Origin: Siminovitchia fordii DSM 16014 = CIP 108821
Lineage (GTDB): Bacteria; Bacillota; Bacilli; Bacillales; Bacillaceae_C
Length of the DNA stretch: 64,000 nucleotides
Direction: 5' to 3'
Assembly (NCBI RefSeq): GCF_000374565.1
Contig: NZ_KB894703.1
Span: forward strand, 1-64,000
Part shown: positions 27,130 through 37,136 of the stretch, in pieces
Layout of the letters: every line of letters starts with the position of its first letter
How positions within the stretch are numbered: the stretch's first letter is position 1
Position numbers and translations under genes: made by a program
Notes under the pieces: model-generated
Told to the model about the DNA's origin: nothing
Database searches by the model: none
What the model saw: only the letters and a program-made list of their open reading frames with translations

Positions 27130-27173
27130 TATAATCGAGCGAGCGTTCAGTCACCAGAATGAAAGCGTTTTAC
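27130..27173 (+). promoter_or_regulatory. Possible control region of the thiolase-icmF operon
   Basis: A TATAAT at 27130-27135 without a clear -35 is followed at once by the imperfect inverted repeat gagcgag-cgttcagtc (27136-27152). A cre-like TGAAAGCGTTTTAC follows at 27160-27173, matching 9 of 11 fixed positions of the CcpA consensus. The inverted repeat could be the operator for the TetR regulator of this operon. All of this is suggestive only, and the first gene starts about 470 bases further on. Confidence 0.28.
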
Positions 27174-27314
27174 TTTTGTGGGATAGGGATGTAGAAGTTT
27201 TAGAGTGCTGTTCATCTACAGTGCTCAACCACTAGCAAACTTCAATTCTTAAATAAGCTCCACTTTTTCTGGGATGTTATTCGGTGAAGTGGTTTGGAGC
27301 ATTTCAAAAGCAAA

Positions 27315-27450
27315 CATCGGCTCCGACGTACAGGAAGTACTAGTGCAAGCGAAGCGACAGGACGTCGCGCCCTGAGCCTGCCGACGACAGGAAGTACTAG
27401 TGCAAGCGAAGCGTCTGGATGTCATGTTCTGAGCCTGTATTTGTCGCCGT
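27315..27450 (-). repeat. Dispersed repeat element with two 58-bp units
   Basis: Two units with a 58-base period begin at 27327 and 27385 (motif cgtacaggaagtactagtgc). They are preceded by the end block acatcggctccga and followed by a diverged tail (tttgtcgccgtattcg). The second unit has lost one base and diverges after the middle. It lies in the fadF-thiolase gap, in the same orientation as the copies at 49196 and 57901. Confidence 0.85.
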
Positions 27451-27644
27451 ATTCGTTGGCTCAAAATCATAAGCGCATCACTGCTGAAGGGAAATGACGC
27501 CTTCTGTGGTGTTCGCCTTATGATTGTCTCGATAAGCAGGTACTCTTGCATCTCATAATCTTTTATCTCATTGCAGAGTGTTCCTAGTTTACGTCGAAAA
27601 ACGGGCTCCTGAGCATTCTAATAAAACTAAAAGGAGATGAAAAA

Positions 27645-28835
27645 ATGGCTAGATCGGCAATTATTGCAGGTGCGAGAACACCGTTTGGTAAATTTGGAGG
27701 CAGCTTGAGTTCACTAACCGCTTCTGATCTGGGTGGAATTGCAGTAAAAGAAGCATTGGTACGGTCAAAAGTGAAGCCGGATGAGGTGCAGGAAGTCATT
27801 CTCGGTACAGTTTTACAGGGGGGGCAAGGACAAATTCCTTCCAGGCAGGCAGCGCAAAAGGCGGGTATTCCATGGGAAGTGAAAACAGAAACAATCAATA
27901 AAGTGTGTGCATCTGGAATGAGGGCAGTGACGTTAGCTGATCAGATCATCCGGTCAGGCGATGAGGAAATCATTGTGGCTGGGGGGATGGAATCAATGTC
28001 CAACGCCCCTTATATTTTGCCGGAAGTCAGATGGGGGCACAAGATGGGGGACGTACCGATAAAAGATCTTATGATCCACGATGGTCTGACGTGCTCTTTT
28101 TCCGGTGTCCATATGGGAACGTACGGAAATCATAGTGCGCTAAGATATGAGATTACGAGGGAAGAGCAAGATGAGTGGGCACTTAGAAGTCATAAACTGG
28201 CAATCAATGCGAAGAACAAAGGTGTGTTTTCTGAAGAAATCGTTCCGGTGGAGGTCTTCCAACGAAAAGGAGATCCAATCATTATTGATGAGGATGAGGG
28301 GCCAAGAAACGATACTTCGATTGAAAAGTTAGCGAAGCTTAAACCTGTTTTCGGCTCAGATGGAACGATCACTGCTGGAAATGCCCCGGGGGTGAACGAT
28401 GGTGCGGCGGCTCTTGTATTGATGAGCGAAGAGAGGGCAGAGCGTGAGGGAAAGATCCCGCTTGGATTCATTATCGGCCATGCAGCGGTAGCAGTGGAAG
28501 CAAAGAACTTTCCTGAAACCCCAGGACTTGTCATTCATGAACTTTTAAAGAAACGTGGAAAGACAGTGGAAGAGATTGACCTATTTGAAGTTAACGAAGC
28601 TTTTGCTGCTGTAGCTTTGGCGAGTAGTAAAATCGCAAGTCTTGATCCGACAAAAGTAAATGTAAACGGCGGAGCAATCGCGCTCGGGCATCCGATTGGC
28701 GCAAGCGGTGCCAGAATTATTCTGACACTGGTATATGAACTGAAGCGGCGTGGAGGAGGGGTTGGAATTGCTTCAATATGCTCAGGTGGAGGCCAGGGAG
28801 ATGCTGTTATGATCGAGGTTCCGAAAAATGATTGA
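27645..28835 (+). CDS. Acetyl-CoA C-acetyltransferase (thiolase)
   Basis: Cleaves acetoacetyl-CoA to two acetyl-CoA, or condenses them in reverse. At 396 residues it has the full catalytic set: nucleophile Cys88 in [10 protein letters not shown], His349 in [10 protein letters not shown] and Cys379 in [11 protein letters not shown] aaggag is ideal. It is the first gene of an operon with a 3-hydroxybutyryl-CoA dehydrogenase and two acyl-CoA dehydrogenases, equivalent to mmgA in the B. subtilis mmgABC order. The symbol is left blank because orthology to mmgA or another thiolase cannot be settled here. Confidence 0.93.
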   Translation: MARSAIIAGARTPFGKFGGSLSSLTASDLGGIAVKEALVRSKVKPDEVQEVILGTVLQGGQGQIPSRQAAQKAGIPWEVKTETINKVCASGMRAVTLADQIIRSGDEEIIVAGGMESMSNAPYILPEVRWGHKMGDVPIKDLMIHDGLTCSFSGVHMGTYGNHSALRYEITREEQDEWALRSHKLAINAKNKGVFSEEIVPVEVFQRKGDPIIIDEDEGPRNDTSIEKLAKLKPVFGSDGTITAGNAPGVNDGAAALVLMSEERAEREGKIPLGFIIGHAAVAVEAKNFPETPGLVIHELLKKRGKTVEEIDLFEVNEAFAAVALASSKIASLDPTKVNVNGGAIALGHPIGASGARIILTLVYELKRRGGGVGIASICSGGGQGDAVMIEVPKND

Positions 28836-28850
28836 TTTGGAGGGAACAAA

Positions 28851-29702
28851 ATGAAAATCGAAAAAGTGATGGTTGTCGGTGCTGGCCAGATGGGTTCAGG
28901 AATTGCCCAAGTTTGTGCCCAGGCAGGGTATCAGGTGTATTTAAATGATCTTAACGAAGCCATTGTTGAAAAAGGGCTTGGGATCATTCACAAAAACTTG
29001 GATAGACAGGTCCAAAAAGAAAGGATGAGCGAGGATGAAAAAGAGAACATTCTTGCAAGGTTCATTATATCAACTGATTTAAAAGATGCTGAGAATGCGG
29101 ATATAGTGATCGAAGCAGCGGTTGAAAATCTGGAAATAAAAATGAGGGTTTTTGAGGAATTGGATCAATATGCACCTAATCATGCCATTTTGGCCACTAA
29201 TACATCATCGCTGCCTATCACAGAAATCGCGGCGGCCACTAAGCGTCCGGAAAAGGTAATAGGCATGCATTTCATGAACCCGGTTCCCGTTATGAAATTA
29301 GTTGAAATTATCAGAGGCCTGGCTACAGATGGTGAGGTTTATCATGCTGTGAAGGAAATGACCGAACACTTGAAAAAGGTACCTGTAGAAGTGAACGATT
29401 TTCCGGGTTTTGTTTCCAACAGGGTTCTCATGCCTATGATAAATGAAGCCGTATACACATTATACGAGGGAGTTGCAACAAAGGAAGCGATTGATGAAGT
29501 GATGAAATTAGGCATGAATCACCCAATGGGACCTTTGACTCTCGCTGATTTTATCGGTCTGGATACATGTCTATATATTATGGAGACCCTCCATGAAGGT
29601 TTTGGAGATGACAAATACCGTCCATGTCCCCTATTGCGAAAATATGTAAAGGCAGGCTGGCTTGGAAAAAAAACGGGTCGGGGGTTTTATATATACGAGT
29701 AA
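28851..29702 (+). CDS. 3-hydroxybutyryl-CoA dehydrogenase
   Basis: An NAD(P)-dependent dehydrogenase of 283 residues oxidising 3-hydroxybutyryl-CoA to acetoacetyl-CoA. The Rossmann motif GAGQMGSGIAQ lies at residues ~9-19. The catalytic His follows in the GMHFMNPVPVM block near residue 140, and the C-terminal domain has FPGFVSNRVLMP and GMNHPMGPLTLAD. SD ggaggg is seven bases before ATG. It is fifteen bases from the thiolase gene and equivalent to mmgB/hbd. There is no enoyl-CoA hydratase domain, unlike the large FadB/FadN fusions. Confidence 0.93.
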   Translation: MKIEKVMVVGAGQMGSGIAQVCAQAGYQVYLNDLNEAIVEKGLGIIHKNLDRQVQKERMSEDEKENILARFIISTDLKDAENADIVIEAAVENLEIKMRVFEELDQYAPNHAILATNTSSLPITEIAAATKRPEKVIGMHFMNPVPVMKLVEIIRGLATDGEVYHAVKEMTEHLKKVPVEVNDFPGFVSNRVLMPMINEAVYTLYEGVATKEAIDEVMKLGMNHPMGPLTLADFIGLDTCLYIMETLHEGFGDDKYRPCPLLRKYVKAGWLGKKTGRGFYIYE

Positions 29703-29777
29703 GAAAAGCAAAAGCGCCTGTCCATCTATGCTGGACAGATCATCCACTTAACATTCCGATGAAAGCGGGAGGCAACG

Positions 29778-30914
29778 ATGAACCTTCAATTTACCGAAGA
29801 ACAGTTGATGATGAGAAAAATGGTGCGGGATTTTGCAGAATCCGACATTAAGCCTTACATTGAAAAAATGTCAGCAGGCGAGTTCCCCAGGGATGTCATC
29901 AAAAAAATGGGAGAGCTGGGATTGATGGGAATCACCACTCCGGAACAATACGGCGGGGCGGGTATGGACTTTATCTCTTATATAATTGCTATTCATGAGC
30001 TTTCGAAAGCAAGTGCGACGGTGGGAGTCATTTTGTCTGTCCATACGTCCGTCGGGACGAATCCGATACTTCAGTTCGGGACGGAGGAGCAAAAGAGAAA
30101 ATTTATTCCAAGTCTTGCAAAAGGAAAATCATTGGCCGCGTTTTGTCTTACAGAGCCCGGAGCAGGATCGGATGCAGGTGCAATCAAATCCAGAGCGGTT
30201 AATGCAGGGAATCATTATGTAGTCAACGGATCTAAGATGTTTATCACGAACGGCGGAGAAGCGGATGTTTATATTGTATTTGCCGTTACGAATCCATCTA
30301 AAGGAAGCAGGGGAATTTCGGCATTTATTGTTGAAAAGAATACCCCGGGGTTTCTGATTGGAAAAGACGAAAAGAAGATGGGACTGGATGGGTCCAGAAC
30401 GGTTCAGCTCACCTTTGATGACATGAAGGTGCCAGTAGATAATCGCCTTGGCAAAGAAGGGGATGGCTTTAAAATTGCAATGGCCAATCTGAATATTGGC
30501 CGGATTGGAATTGCTGCCCAAGCGCTTGGTATTGCAGAGGCCGCTTTTGAAGCGGCAGTCGGCTATGCAAAGGAACGAAGGCAGTTTGGCAAACCGATAG
30601 CCGAACAGCAGGCAGTGGCCTTTAAACTTGCCGACATGGCAACGGCTGTGGAAAGCGGAAAGTTACTGCTTTATCGCGCCGCAGATCTATGTTCAACAGG
30701 CGTTCCTTGTAAAAAAGAAGTCTCGATGGCAAAGCTGTTCGCTTCAAGGGCCGCTGTGGAGAATGCCACGGAAGCGATTCAAATATTCGGAGGGTACGGC
30801 TACACGAGAGATTATCCCGTTGAACGCTTTTTCAGAGATGCCAAGGTGACGGAGATATACGAAGGAACAAGCGAGATCCAAAAAATCGTTATAAGCAAAC
30901 AGTTGTTGAAATAG
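29778..30914 (+). CDS. Acyl-CoA dehydrogenase, short/branched-chain type (1)
   Basis: A flavoprotein of 378 residues catalysing alpha-beta desaturation of acyl-CoA. Family blocks are [12 protein letters not shown] near residue 120, [11 protein letters not shown] near 150, and [14 protein letters not shown] near 265. The catalytic base is Glu362 in IYEGTSEIQ, in the position used by butyryl- and short-chain dehydrogenases. SD gggagg precedes ATG. It is followed 14 bases later by a second paralogue; the order thiolase-HBD-ACAD is that of mmgABC. Confidence 0.92.
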   Translation: MNLQFTEEQLMMRKMVRDFAESDIKPYIEKMSAGEFPRDVIKKMGELGLMGITTPEQYGGAGMDFISYIIAIHELSKASATVGVILSVHTSVGTNPILQFGTEEQKRKFIPSLAKGKSLAAFCLTEPGAGSDAGAIKSRAVNAGNHYVVNGSKMFITNGGEADVYIVFAVTNPSKGSRGISAFIVEKNTPGFLIGKDEKKMGLDGSRTVQLTFDDMKVPVDNRLGKEGDGFKIAMANLNIGRIGIAAQALGIAEAAFEAAVGYAKERRQFGKPIAEQQAVAFKLADMATAVESGKLLLYRAADLCSTGVPCKKEVSMAKLFASRAAVENATEAIQIFGGYGYTRDYPVERFFRDAKVTEIYEGTSEIQKIVISKQLLK

Positions 30915-30928
30915 AGGAGGCGTCTTGG

Positions 30929-32065
30929 ATGAATTTTAAATTGAGTGAAGAACATGAAATGATCAGGAAAATGGTACGTGATTTTGCAAAGAAGGAAGTG
31001 GAGCCGACAGCAGCAGAACGCGATGAGGAAGAACGCTTTGACATGGGGATTTTTGAGAAAATGGCGGGGCTTGGCTTGACCGGGATTCCATGGCCGGAGA
31101 AATATGGCGGTATTGGAAGCGATTACTTGGCATACTGTATTGCTGTAGAAGAATTGTCCCGTGTCTGTGCTTCGACCGGAGTCACACTTTCCGCTCATAC
31201 ATCACTTGCAGGCTGGCCCGTCTTTACATTCGGCACGGAAGAACAGAAACAAAAATATTTGAAGCCGATGGCGGAAGGAACCAAGATTGGAGCCTATGGG
31301 CTGACAGAGCCTGGTTCCGGTTCGGATGCAAGCAGCATGAAAACAACAGTAAGAAGGAACGGGGACCATTATATATTGAACGGCTCCAAGATTTTTATTA
31401 CAAATGGTGGAATTGCAGATATTTATATTGTTTTTGCTTTATTGAATCCGGAGGACAAAAGGAGCTCGACGGCTTTTATTATTGAGAAAGACTTTGAAGG
31501 GTTTTCTGTCGGAAAAAAAGAGAGGAAATTGGGGATCCGGTCGTCTCCGACAACTGAAATTATTTTTGAAGACTGCAAAGTCCCAGCGGAAAATCTGCTG
31601 GGAGAGGAAGGACAGGGCTTTAAAATTGCCATGATGACTTTAGATGGCGGGAGGAACGGGATCGCGGCGCAGGCTGTCGGAATCGCCCAAGGTGCTTTGG
31701 ATGCGGCGGTGGAATATGCAAAGGAACGCAAGCAATTTGGAAGACCGATTGCTGACAATCAGGCCATCTCGTTTAAGCTGGCTGATATGGCAACAAACAT
31801 CGAAGCTTCAAGACTATTAACCTATCAAGCTGCCTGGCTTGAGTCGGAAGGTCTCCCATATGGAAAGGAGTCGGCTATGTCCAAATTAATGGCCGGGGAT
31901 ACAGCCATGAAAGTGACAACTGACGCGGTGCAAATATTTGGCGGCTACGGATATACAAAGGATTATCCGGTTGAGCGATATATGCGCGACGCTAAAATCA
32001 CCCAAATATATGAAGGCACTCAGGAGATTCAACGGCTTGTCATTTCAAGAATGTTAACGAAATAG
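30929..32065 (+). CDS. Acyl-CoA dehydrogenase, short/branched-chain type (2)
   Basis: A tandem paralogue of the preceding gene with identical length (378 residues) and the same architecture: [35 protein letters not shown] and catalytic Glu362 in IYEGTQEIQ. Differences are spread through the substrate-pocket region, so the two probably handle different chains, for example butyryl- and isobutyryl- or 2-methylbutyryl-CoA. AcdA of B. subtilis follows fadF, which makes this a possible acdA equivalent. The SD is strong (gaggagg). Electrons would go through ETF to FadF. Confidence 0.9.
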   Translation: MNFKLSEEHEMIRKMVRDFAKKEVEPTAAERDEEERFDMGIFEKMAGLGLTGIPWPEKYGGIGSDYLAYCIAVEELSRVCASTGVTLSAHTSLAGWPVFTFGTEEQKQKYLKPMAEGTKIGAYGLTEPGSGSDASSMKTTVRRNGDHYILNGSKIFITNGGIADIYIVFALLNPEDKRSSTAFIIEKDFEGFSVGKKERKLGIRSSPTTEIIFEDCKVPAENLLGEEGQGFKIAMMTLDGGRNGIAAQAVGIAQGALDAAVEYAKERKQFGRPIADNQAISFKLADMATNIEASRLLTYQAAWLESEGLPYGKESAMSKLMAGDTAMKVTTDAVQIFGGYGYTKDYPVERYMRDAKITQIYEGTQEIQRLVISRMLTK

Positions 32066-32079
32066 AAAAACGAAGGGAA

Positions 32080-32300
32080 CGTTTAGATGCACGTACTGGA
32101 TTGCCTTTGACGAGATAAGGAAACACGTCTGCTCGGCCGTATCAAAGCGGCATATCTTGTGGATTTGGCAGGCTCAGGACGAGATGCCCTGTCACTTCTC
32201 TTACTCCTGCCAGTAGGGGGTAATTTTGACTTTTCCCAGGAGAAAGCAGGAAGTCTGCTAATCGCCAGGGTAACCAGAGATGGACAAATAAAAAGAAGGT
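32080..32300 (+). repeat. Diverged dispersed repeat between acyl-CoA dehydrogenase and tetR
   Basis: Block order matches the family: gtttagatgcacgtactgg, gacgagataaggaaacacg, a diverged core with ggcaggctcagg, ggaagtctgctaatcg and tggacaaataaaaag. No intact 58-bp unit remains. It splits an otherwise tightly packed operon. Confidence 0.6.
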
Positions 32301-32308
32301 GAAGAATA

Positions 32309-32956
32309 TTGGCCGTCAAAAGAGAGATTCAGGCTTCAGTAAAAGATGAGCAACTTGTGGAAAAACGCAGGAATCAAATGATCCGTGGAGCGGTATCCCT
32401 TTTTAAAGAGAAAGGGTTCCATCGGACAACAACGAGAGAAATCGCCAGAGCTGCCGGTTTCAGCATCGGTACTTTGTATGAATATATCAGGACAAAGGAA
32501 GACGTGCTTTTTCTTGTATGTGACAGCATTTACGAGCAGGTAAGGAAAAGGTTGAGCAGCATGGACCTGGATAAAGGGACTCTGGAAAGCCTGAAACTTG
32601 GAATCGATCATTATTTCAGGATTATTGACGAGATGCAGGATGAAGTGCTTGTCATGTATCAGGAAGCAAAGGTTATGTCAAATGAGGCCCTGCCTTATGT
32701 ATTAAAAAAAGAATTGGAAATGGTCGGCATGTTTGAGAAACTGATCAGTCGCTGCGTGGAAAACGGAGAGCTCGACATTAGCCATGAGCACCAGCAGCTG
32801 TTGGCACATAATATTTTTGTAAAGGGACAAATGTGGGGATTCAGGCGCTGGGCTCTGCAAAAAACATGCTCAATTGATGATTATATCCGCCTCCAGACTG
32901 ATTTGCTCTTTTCAGGAATCAAAGGTTTTAAGAGACCAGTGGAAGTAGGAGGGTGA
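32309..32956 (+). CDS. TetR/AcrR family transcriptional regulator
   Basis: A regulator of 215 residues. The TetR helix-turn-helix is at residues ~25-70 ([35 protein letters not shown]). The C-terminal ligand domain has no assignable pocket. It is not close to B. subtilis FadR in sequence. Start is TTG with ggtgaaga upstream. It overlaps the region just before icmF and shares its transcript, so it most likely senses an acyl-CoA and controls the icmF/acyl-CoA dehydrogenase operon. That role is inferred from position. Confidence 0.87.
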   Translation: MAVKREIQASVKDEQLVEKRRNQMIRGAVSLFKEKGFHRTTTREIARAAGFSIGTLYEYIRTKEDVLFLVCDSIYEQVRKRLSSMDLDKGTLESLKLGIDHYFRIIDEMQDEVLVMYQEAKVMSNEALPYVLKKELEMVGMFEKLISRCVENGELDISHEHQQLLAHNIFVKGQMWGFRRWALQKTCSIDDYIRLQTDLLFSGIKGFKRPVEVGG

Positions 32957-32961
32957 AAAAA

Positions 32962-35900
32962 GTGAATGAATTCTACACACCAAAAAACCATGTCCGATTT
33001 ATAACAGCCTCGAGCTTGTTTGACGGTCATGATGCCTCCATCAATATTATGCGAAGGATTTTGCAGGCAAGCGGTGCTGAAGTGATTCATCTTGGACATA
33101 ACCGCTCGGTAGAGGAAGTTGTCAATGCGGCGATTCAAGAGGATGTACAGGGAATTGCCATTTCCTCTTATCAAGGCGGACACGTTGATTATTTTAAATT
33201 TATGTATGATTTGCTGAAGGAAAAAGGTGCCCCGCATATCCGTATTTACGGTGGGGGCGGAGGAGTGATCATTCCCCGTGAAATAAAGGAGCTTCATGAT
33301 TATGGAATTGCCCGTATTTTTTCTCCGGAAGACGGACGTAAACTCGGCTTGCAAGGCATGATCAACCGGATGCTTGAGGAGTGCGATTTTTCAACCGTTG
33401 ACGATTCCATCGAGGCAGAAGTCAAGCGGTTAAAAGAGGGGAACATGGCGGCTGCAGCCAAATTGATTTCATTGGCTGAAAAACAGGCAGGAGAACAGGG
33501 TGAAAATAAATGTACGGGAGTCTTCGCTAAAATCAAGGAAATGGGAAGGGATGCACCGGTTCTGGGGATTACAGGAACAGGCGGTGCCGGTAAAAGTTCC
33601 TTGACTGATGAGTTGATCCGCCGGTTTATCCATGAAATGCCGGAAAAGAAAGTGGCCGTATTGTCTGTAGATCCAACCAAGCAAAAGACAGGCGGAGCCT
33701 TGTTGGGAGACCGGATCCGGATGAATGCAATTTTTTCACCTCGTGTGTATATGAGAAGCCTGGCAACCCGCGGTTCTAGAAATGAGCTTTCAGAAGCTAT
33801 CCATGATGCCATCCAAATCGTCAAAGCGCTGGGCGTTGATCTTGTGATTGTAGAAACGAGCGGAATCGGACAGGGAGACGCGGAGATAAGGGAAGTCAGC
33901 GATGTTTCCATGTATGTCATGACAAGCGAATTTGGTGCTCCCACCCAGCTTGAAAAAATCGATATGATTGATTTTGCTGATATCATTGCAATCAACAAGT
34001 TCGAGAAAAAAGGGTCAGAGGATGCCCGGGATCAAGTAAGGAAACAATATCAGAGGAGCCATATGCTTTTTGAAGCGGATCTGGAAAAGATGCCAGTGTA
34101 CGGAACGATCGCCAGCCAGTTTAACGATTCCGGTACGAATGCCCTGTTTGCTGCTTTGGTTGATTTGTTGAACGAAAAATGCGGTACAGACTGGAGTGTC
34201 TCTTTTTCAATAGAGGAGAAAGTGGAAAAGCAAAGTGTGATCATACCGGCTTCCCGACAGCATTATTTGCGTGAGATTGCCGAGACGGTCCGAAGATACC
34301 ATAAGCAAGCGGAAGAACAGGTCCAAGCTGCGAGACAGCTATTTCAGATTGAAGGCACAATCAAAGCACTGAAAGATAGAGGGGGGAGCGAGACAATTTC
34401 GACAGCCCTTCAGGAATTGAAAGAAGAAACGGCTGAAAGGCTGACCCCCTATACAAAGAACGTCCTGGAGAATTGGGAAAAGACGAAAGAGTCCTATGCA
34501 AAAGACCATTTTGTCACGAAAATAAGAGATAAAGATATCGTAACAGAATTAAAGACAAAGAGTTTATCAGGACTTTCCATCCCGAAAGTGGCGCTGCCTT
34601 CGTATCAGGATTATGGGGAAATTATAAATTGGGTATATAAGGAAAATATTCCTGGGTCATTCCCTTATACGGCAGGCGTTTTTCCTTTTAAACGGCAAGG
34701 GGAAGATCCGAAAAGGCAATTTGCCGGGGAGGGGACACCTGAACGGACGAATCGCCGGTTCCATTATTTATCGAAGGACGATGAGGCAAAGCGGCTGAGC
34801 ACTGCCTTTGATTCCGTCACTTTATATGGGGAGGATCCGGATTACCGTCCGGACATTTATGGAAAAGTCGGTGAAAGCGGCGTCAGTATCTGTACACTTG
34901 ATGATATGAAAAAACTGTATGACGGCTTCGACCTTTGTGCACCGTCCACTTCCGTTTCGATGACAATCAATGGACCGGCTCCGATTATCTTGGCGATGTT
35001 CATGAATACTGCAATTGAACAGCAGGTAAGGAGAAAACAGGCGGAGCTTGGCCGGGATTTAACCGAAGAAGAATTTGAAGAGGTAAAATGCCAGACATTA
35101 AGAACGGTCAGAGGTACGGTTCAGGCTGATATCTTAAAAGAAGACCAGGGGCAGAATACGTGTATCTTCTCTACAGAATTTGCCTTAAGAATGATGGGAG
35201 ACATCCAACAGTATTTCATTGACCACCAGGTAAGAAATTATTATTCGGTATCGATTTCCGGTTATCACATAGCAGAGGCAGGGGCCAATCCGATTTCACA
35301 GTTGGCTTTTACCCTTGCGAACGGATTTACGTATGTGGAATATTACTTGAGCCGAGGAATGAATATCGATGATTTCGCCCCGAATTTGTCGTTCTTTTTC
35401 TCAAATGGGTTAGATCCGGAATATACGGTGATCGGCCGGGTGGCAAGAAGGATTTGGGCGGTCGTCATGCGGGAGAAATATGGGGCGAATGAGCGGAGCC
35501 AGAAATTGAAATACCACATCCAAACATCGGGAAGGTCGCTTCACGCCCAGGAAATAGATTTCAACGATATCCGGACGACCCTTCAGGCGTTGATGGCTTT
35601 ACAAGATAATTGCAATTCACTCCACACAAATGCGTATGATGAAGCCATTACGACACCGACGGAAGAGTCGGTCAGAAGGGCGATGGCGATTCAAATGATT
35701 ATCACAAAGGAACACGGTCTTTCAAAAAACGAAAATCCGCTGCAAGGTTCATTTATTGTGGAGGAGCTGACAGATCTCGTTGAAGAAGCTGTTCTTAAGG
35801 AGTTTGAACGACTGAACGACCGTGGGGGCGTGCTAGGTTCAATGGAGACACAGTATCAACGTGGAAAAATCCAGGAGGAGTCGATGTACTATGAAACGTT

Positions 35901-36216
35901 GAAGCATAATGGGAAACTCCCCATAATCGGTGTGAATACGTACCTAAATCCAAATCCTCCGTCAGAGGAGGATTTGGATAACATTGAATTGGCGCGGGCG
36001 ACAAAGCAGGAAAAGGAAACGCAGATCCGCAATCTTCGCAATTTCCAGGAAAATAATAAGGATGTAGTTGAAGAGGCATTATCCCGCTTGAAAAAGGTTG
36101 CTGTCAGCGGAGGAAACATATTTGCTGAATTGATGGAGACGACCAAAGTAGCAAGCCTTGGGCAAATTACTCATGCTTTATATGAAGTGGGCGGCCAGTA
36201 CAGGAGAAATATGTAA
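32962..36216 (+). CDS. icmF: Fused isobutyryl-CoA mutase IcmF (B12- and GTP-dependent)
   Basis: IcmF interconverts isobutyryl-CoA and n-butyryl-CoA by a radical mechanism needing adenosylcobalamin. Its 1084 residues show the fused order: B12-binding domain (FDGHDASIN with the cobalt-ligating His; GGGGGVIIP), a MeaI-type G-protein chaperone (GTGGAGKSS near residue 205, NKFE), then the mutase barrel. [14 protein letters not shown] and [16 protein letters not shown] mark the ICM rather than the methylmalonyl-CoA type. GTG 32962 is the start: AGGAGG lies nine bases upstream, while the earlier in-frame GTG at 32953 abuts that SD. Related enzymes also isomerise isovaleryl/pivalyl-CoA. Confidence 0.94.
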   Translation: MNEFYTPKNHVRFITASSLFDGHDASINIMRRILQASGAEVIHLGHNRSVEEVVNAAIQEDVQGIAISSYQGGHVDYFKFMYDLLKEKGAPHIRIYGGGGGVIIPREIKELHDYGIARIFSPEDGRKLGLQGMINRMLEECDFSTVDDSIEAEVKRLKEGNMAAAAKLISLAEKQAGEQGENKCTGVFAKIKEMGRDAPVLGITGTGGAGKSSLTDELIRRFIHEMPEKKVAVLSVDPTKQKTGGALLGDRIRMNAIFSPRVYMRSLATRGSRNELSEAIHDAIQIVKALGVDLVIVETSGIGQGDAEIREVSDVSMYVMTSEFGAPTQLEKIDMIDFADIIAINKFEKKGSEDARDQVRKQYQRSHMLFEADLEKMPVYGTIASQFNDSGTNALFAALVDLLNEKCGTDWSVSFSIEEKVEKQSVIIPASRQHYLREIAETVRRYHKQAEEQVQAARQLFQIEGTIKALKDRGGSETISTALQELKEETAERLTPYTKNVLENWEKTKESYAKDHFVTKIRDKDIVTELKTKSLSGLSIPKVALPSYQDYGEIINWVYKENIPGSFPYTAGVFPFKRQGEDPKRQFAGEGTPERTNRRFHYLSKDDEAKRLSTAFDSVTLYGEDPDYRPDIYGKVGESGVSICTLDDMKKLYDGFDLCAPSTSVSMTINGPAPIILAMFMNTAIEQQVRRKQAELGRDLTEEEFEEVKCQTLRTVRGTVQADILKEDQGQNTCIFSTEFALRMMGDIQQYFIDHQVRNYYSVSISGYHIAEAGANPISQLAFTLANGFTYVEYYLSRGMNIDDFAPNLSFFFSNGLDPEYTVIGRVARRIWAVVMREKYGANERSQKLKYHIQTSGRSLHAQEIDFNDIRTTLQALMALQDNCNSLHTNAYDEAITTPTEESVRRAMAIQMIITKEHGLSKNENPLQGSFIVEELTDLVEEAVLKEFERLNDRGGVLGSMETQYQRGKIQEESMYYETLKHNGKLPIIGVNTYLNPNPPSEEDLDNIELARATKQEKETQIRNLRNFQENNKDVVEEALSRLKKVAVSGGNIFAELMETTKVASLGQITHALYEVGGQYRRNM

Positions 36217-36224
36217 AAAGCGAC

Positions 36225-36655
36225 GTGCAATACAAGAAGAGGCAGTATTTTATTCACCTAGGGATTTGGTTTAGGCCTGAAGGGGCTGGGCTTTAGATAT
36301 AGGCAGGAGGATCTCGGCAATGAGATAAAGGAGACAAGGAGGCGGTTTCCAGATGGCATATTCAATGGGTTCAAGGGACGTCGGGACTTCTTGTCTGTCG
36401 GCAGGCTCAGTGCGCGACGTCCTGTCGCTTCGCATGCACTAGTACTTCCTGTACGTCGGCAGGCTCAGTGCGCGACGTCCTGTCGCTTCGCTTGCACTAG
36501 CACTTCCTGTACGTCGGCAGGCTCAGTGCGCGACGTCCTGTCGCTTCGCTTGCACTAATACTTCCTGTACGTCGGAGCCTATGATGACTTATCGTAGGAG
36601 GTGTTATGAAGTGGGCTAATCGCTCGGTGCTGTAACTGGAAAAGAAAAACACTTC
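36225..36655 (+). repeat. Dispersed repeat element with three 58-bp units
   Basis: Opposite orientation to the copies at 27327, 49196 and 57901. Three units with exact 58-base period start at 36401, 36459 and 36517 (motif gcaggctcagtgcgcgacgt) and differ only at a few sites. The left end block has gagataaaggagac. The right block has gatgacttatcgtaggag, gggctaatcgctcggtgctg and aactggaaaagaaaa. This fills the icmF-rpoE side gap almost completely. Confidence 0.9.
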
Positions 36656-36731
36656 AACAAATGTGTTTATGGATTTTTATTTTTCATCGGGATAAAATAA
36701 ATATAAATCTGATATGACTGGATGTGGGGGT

Positions 36732-36911
36732 ATGAAATTCGGGCTCAAGATAATAGGCTTTTTCATTGCTGCGGCAATTAGTTATTTTTTATATCAAAGC
36801 CGTCTTGGTGCGATTCCGTTTCTAGTTACCTCGGTCGTATTATTTTATCTTGGCTATCGTCTCATTCTGGGCTCCGATGAAAACCGGGCGGAAGGGCGGC
36901 CGCCTGAATAG
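36732..36911 (+). CDS. Small two-helix membrane protein of unknown function
   Basis: About 59 residues: two hydrophobic segments (IIGFFIAAAISYFLY and FLVTSVVLFYLGYRLIL) separated by a short loop, then a charged tail. I do not recognise a family. The start is uncertain: ATG 36732 has ggggg almost touching it, and an in-frame ATG at 36714 has no SD. A clear terminator follows, which supports this as a real transcription unit. It lies between the repeat block and rpoE. Confidence 0.55.
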   Translation: MKFGLKIIGFFIAAAISYFLYQSRLGAIPFLVTSVVLFYLGYRLILGSDENRAEGRPPE

Positions 36912-36919
36912 GAATGGTG

Positions 36920-36950
36920 ACCACAGCATACCGGCTGTGGTTTTCCTTTT
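36920..36950 (+). terminator. Intrinsic terminator after the small membrane gene
   Basis: accacagc (36920-36927) pairs with gctgtggt (36934-36941), six-base loop, followed by a T-rich tail. Confidence 0.78.
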
Positions 36951-37136
36951 ATTATTCTTACATCTGTGTGTTTGGGTTTTTGTTAAGACGCGACCGACAG
37001 TTATTTAAATTAAAAATTAATGAATAAAAAGGTGGCATAAAGGAAAGATATTTGTTTATAATGTTGAGTATCTATAAATTAGCATTAAAGGCAACGGCGG
37101 GCCTTTTATCAATAGGCGGAAAGGTTGTGCAGGGGA

